Assembly (NCBI RefSeq): GCF_007860185.1
Contig: NZ_SJPY01000010.1
Span: forward strand, 182,524-246,523
Length of the DNA: 64,000 bases
Direction: 5' to 3'
From: Novipirellula aureliae
Lineage (GTDB): Bacteria > Planctomycetota > Planctomycetia > Pirellulales > Pirellulaceae
Position numbers and translations under genes: made by a program. The notes below the pieces were generated by a model, which was not told the origin of the DNA, ran no database searches, and was given only the letters and a program-made list of their open reading frames with translations. Shown one piece after another: positions 62,706-64,000 of this stretch. Position 1 is the stretch's first letter. Each line of letters begins with the position of its first letter.

Positions 62706-63383
62706 ATGATGCTTCACTCTCGTATTCCTCTCCTGCTCGCTGGTATCCTCGCTTTCGTTGGCTCTTTGTCTCAGGACGCCGACGCAGCGGTTGTCACGAC
62801 GCAGGAAGCTAGTTTGAACTCGATCTTTTCTCAAGGGTCGTTTGCTGCCGATCCGATCGGTTTTCGGTTTAACGCGTCAATCACGATCATCGATCCTGAT
62901 TTGACCACGATCGATTCATCGGCAGAATTCAGCACCCTTGGTTCCTTGGCTAGCGGTCCCTCGTCAACGATCCAACTGTTTTACGTCGATGCAATCAATT
63001 GGTGTGGCTCGCCAGGAACCAACATCGTCGGCTGTGGGGCGAATCCCGGGAACCTGATTGTACTGAACTCGCTCGCCGCTGCTCATCCGTTATATGGCCC
63101 CGAATTGATCGCCCATGAGATGGGGCACAATCTTGGTTTGGGGCACACAGGTGGTGCTGGATTGATGGGACCGATGTTGAATCTGGATACGTCACTGTCG
63201 GCAGCCGAAGTGACGACGATCCGGTCGAGTCCTCTGGTGCAACTCGATGCACTCGGGTACTACATCAACGTGACGCCTGTACTCGTTCAAGCCACCGCTG
63301 TCCCCGAGCCAGGGTCGCTGGCGTTGTTAACGCTCTTTGGGGTTGTCTTCTGCGTTGTTCGTCGTCGCCGGGTCCGTCGGTAA
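62706..63383 (+). CDS. PEP-CTERM sorted metzincin-type metalloprotease
   Basis: A 225-residue exported zinc protease. Signal peptide MLHSRIPLLLAGILAFVGSLSQDADA. The zinc site is HEMGHNLGLGH (about residues 138-148), followed by GAGLMGPML with a normal Met-turn methionine. The only cysteines of the body are in WCGSPGTNIVGCG and may form a disulfide. The tail VPEPGSLALLTLFGVVFCVVRRRR is a PEP-CTERM sorting signal. ATG at 62706 or 62709. It is quite different from the dockerin-bearing metzincin at 4526. Confidence 0.9.
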   Translation: MMLHSRIPLLLAGILAFVGSLSQDADAAVVTTQEASLNSIFSQGSFAADPIGFRFNASITIIDPDLTTIDSSAEFSTLGSLASGPSSTIQLFYVDAINWCGSPGTNIVGCGANPGNLIVLNSLAAAHPLYGPELIAHEMGHNLGLGHTGGAGLMGPMLNLDTSLSAAEVTTIRSSPLVQLDALGYYINVTPVLVQATAVPEPGSLALLTLFGVVFCVVRRRRVRR

Positions 63384-63398
63384 TCGATTTGTCGCAAC

Positions 63399-63492
63399 TT
63401 CGTAGTGGATCTTGTTAAAGATCCTTCCGTATGGGGATCTTTAACAAGATCCACTACCTTAAAGTCAAAATAAGGTGACACGCGCGGCTAGC
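63399..63492. repeat. 94-bp direct repeat, copy 1, with 23-bp hairpin
   Basis: Identical to 63682-63775. Inside, two GATC palindromes face each other as a perfect 23-bp stem (63403-63425 and 63435-63457) with loop TTCCGTATG. It follows the metalloprotease stop by 16 bases. Confidence 0.9.
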
Positions 63493-63562
63493 GCCGTCGG
63501 CTCACATCAAAAATTCCTTAAGTACACGCCTATGGAAACGAGTGCTTCAGCAATATTAAAAC

Positions 63563-63636
63563 GTGGTGAGGTAGGCATCCTGCCTGCCAATCCGTAATTG
63601 TCGCAAATCGCAGGCTGGAAGCCTACGCCACGAATA
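63563..63636. repeat. REP-like hairpin pair
   Basis: GTAGGCATCCTGCCTGCC and CAGGCTGGAAGCCTACGCC lie within 75 bases. The second is the same core as the hairpin inside the kinase gene at 7752. Confidence 0.7.
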
Positions 63637-63681
63637 GAACGACCACAATTTAAAGCCGCCGAAGCACTCGTGCGACCTTAA

Positions 63682-63775
63682 TTCGTAGTGGATCTTGTTA
63701 AAGATCCTTCCGTATGGGGATCTTTAACAAGATCCACTACCTTAAAGTCAAAATAAGGTGACACGCGCGGCTAGC
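63682..63775. repeat. 94-bp direct repeat, copy 2
   Basis: Base-for-base the same as copy 1 at 63399-63492. Its last bases merge into a MITE-like end (CTAGCCCGGAT). Confidence 0.9.
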
Positions 63776-64000
63776 CCGGATTATTCACGAGCGTTCTGAT
63801 TTAAGATCGTCTGGTAAGAGTTTGGGTGAGATTCGCTGGGGTAGGTGCTTTGGTGCTCGATCAGCGCGGACCGCCCCCTTACCCCCATTCAGAATTTCGT
63901 CTCGCCTCTGGCAGATTTAGGCACTGTTGAGGTCGGGCCGAGCGTAGCCCGATAGCAGATCCGCAACACGCTTGAGATGATTGGCCCACGGCCAACTCGA

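Larger units (their letters stand above)
63384..64000. other. Repeat-rich end of window
   Basis: No gene seen. It holds two identical 94-bp repeats, a REP-like hairpin between them, and a MITE-like end (TAGCCCGGATTATTCA) at 63772. From 63800 to 64000 I see nothing. Confidence 0.6.

Overview
The window looks like a chromosomal segment of a planctomycete, most likely from the Pirellulaceae (Rhodopirellula-like). The evidence is the set of gene families: Ser/Thr kinases with a membrane anchor and TPR tail, an ECF sigma factor coupled to such a kinase, secreted proteins with an N-terminal LEQRMLLA-type motif, dockerin and EF-hand tails, PEP-CTERM proteins, several sulfatases, PQQ-like beta-propellers, and a 4,422-residue surface protein. 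The genus is not decided by what I can see.

Layout. 1-1281: C-terminal part of a kinase cut by the window edge. 1490-3953 (minus): a CotH-kinase protein followed by a DUF4956 membrane protein. 4526-6034: a secreted metzincin with dockerin and EF-hands. 6450-10947: a translationally coupled trio of ECF sigma factor, Ser/Thr kinase with TPRs, and a LEP-motif secreted protein. 11258-14332: an unusual single protein joining a PQQ-like propeller, a sulfatase and a VHL-beta-like tail. 14500-20819: housekeeping and orphan genes (FG-GAP protein, nitroreductase, small conserved protein, phosphatidylserine decarboxylase, metallophosphatase, dienelactone hydrolase). 21250-29477: a cluster of lysine 2,3-aminomutase, a poly-lysine-synthetase-like NRPS and a DUF418 membrane protein, bracketed by two same-orientation copies of a MITE-like element. 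29557-46384: polysaccharide-related genes (beta-helix protein, GH29 fucosidase, alginate-lyase-type protein with DUF6250, PQQ propeller, redoxin, DUF6288 protein, GH95-like hydrolase, sulfatase). 47872-61140: the giant adhesin-like protein. 61389-63383: two PEP-CTERM proteins, one a metalloprotease.

How parts work together. The 22-29 kb cluster is the best candidate for a little-described system. The aminomutase keeps both aspartates that bind lysine, its stop overlaps the start of an A-PCP-membrane synthetase of the Pls type, and a membrane protein follows. The simplest reading is membrane-bound synthesis of a beta-lysine oligomer or polymer. The 29-46 kb region reads as degradation of a fucose-rich sulfated polysaccharide, with two unrelated fucosidase families, a lyase and a sulfatase. 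Sigma factor, kinase and secreted protein at 6.4-10.9 kb form a signalling module.

The window is also rich in short repeats: a palindromic GATC-containing family, a REP-like hairpin family (one copy lies inside a kinase reading frame), the MITE-like element, and several tandem arrays of 7, 10-11, 13, 15, 31 and 42 bp. No rRNA, tRNA or CRISPR array was seen.
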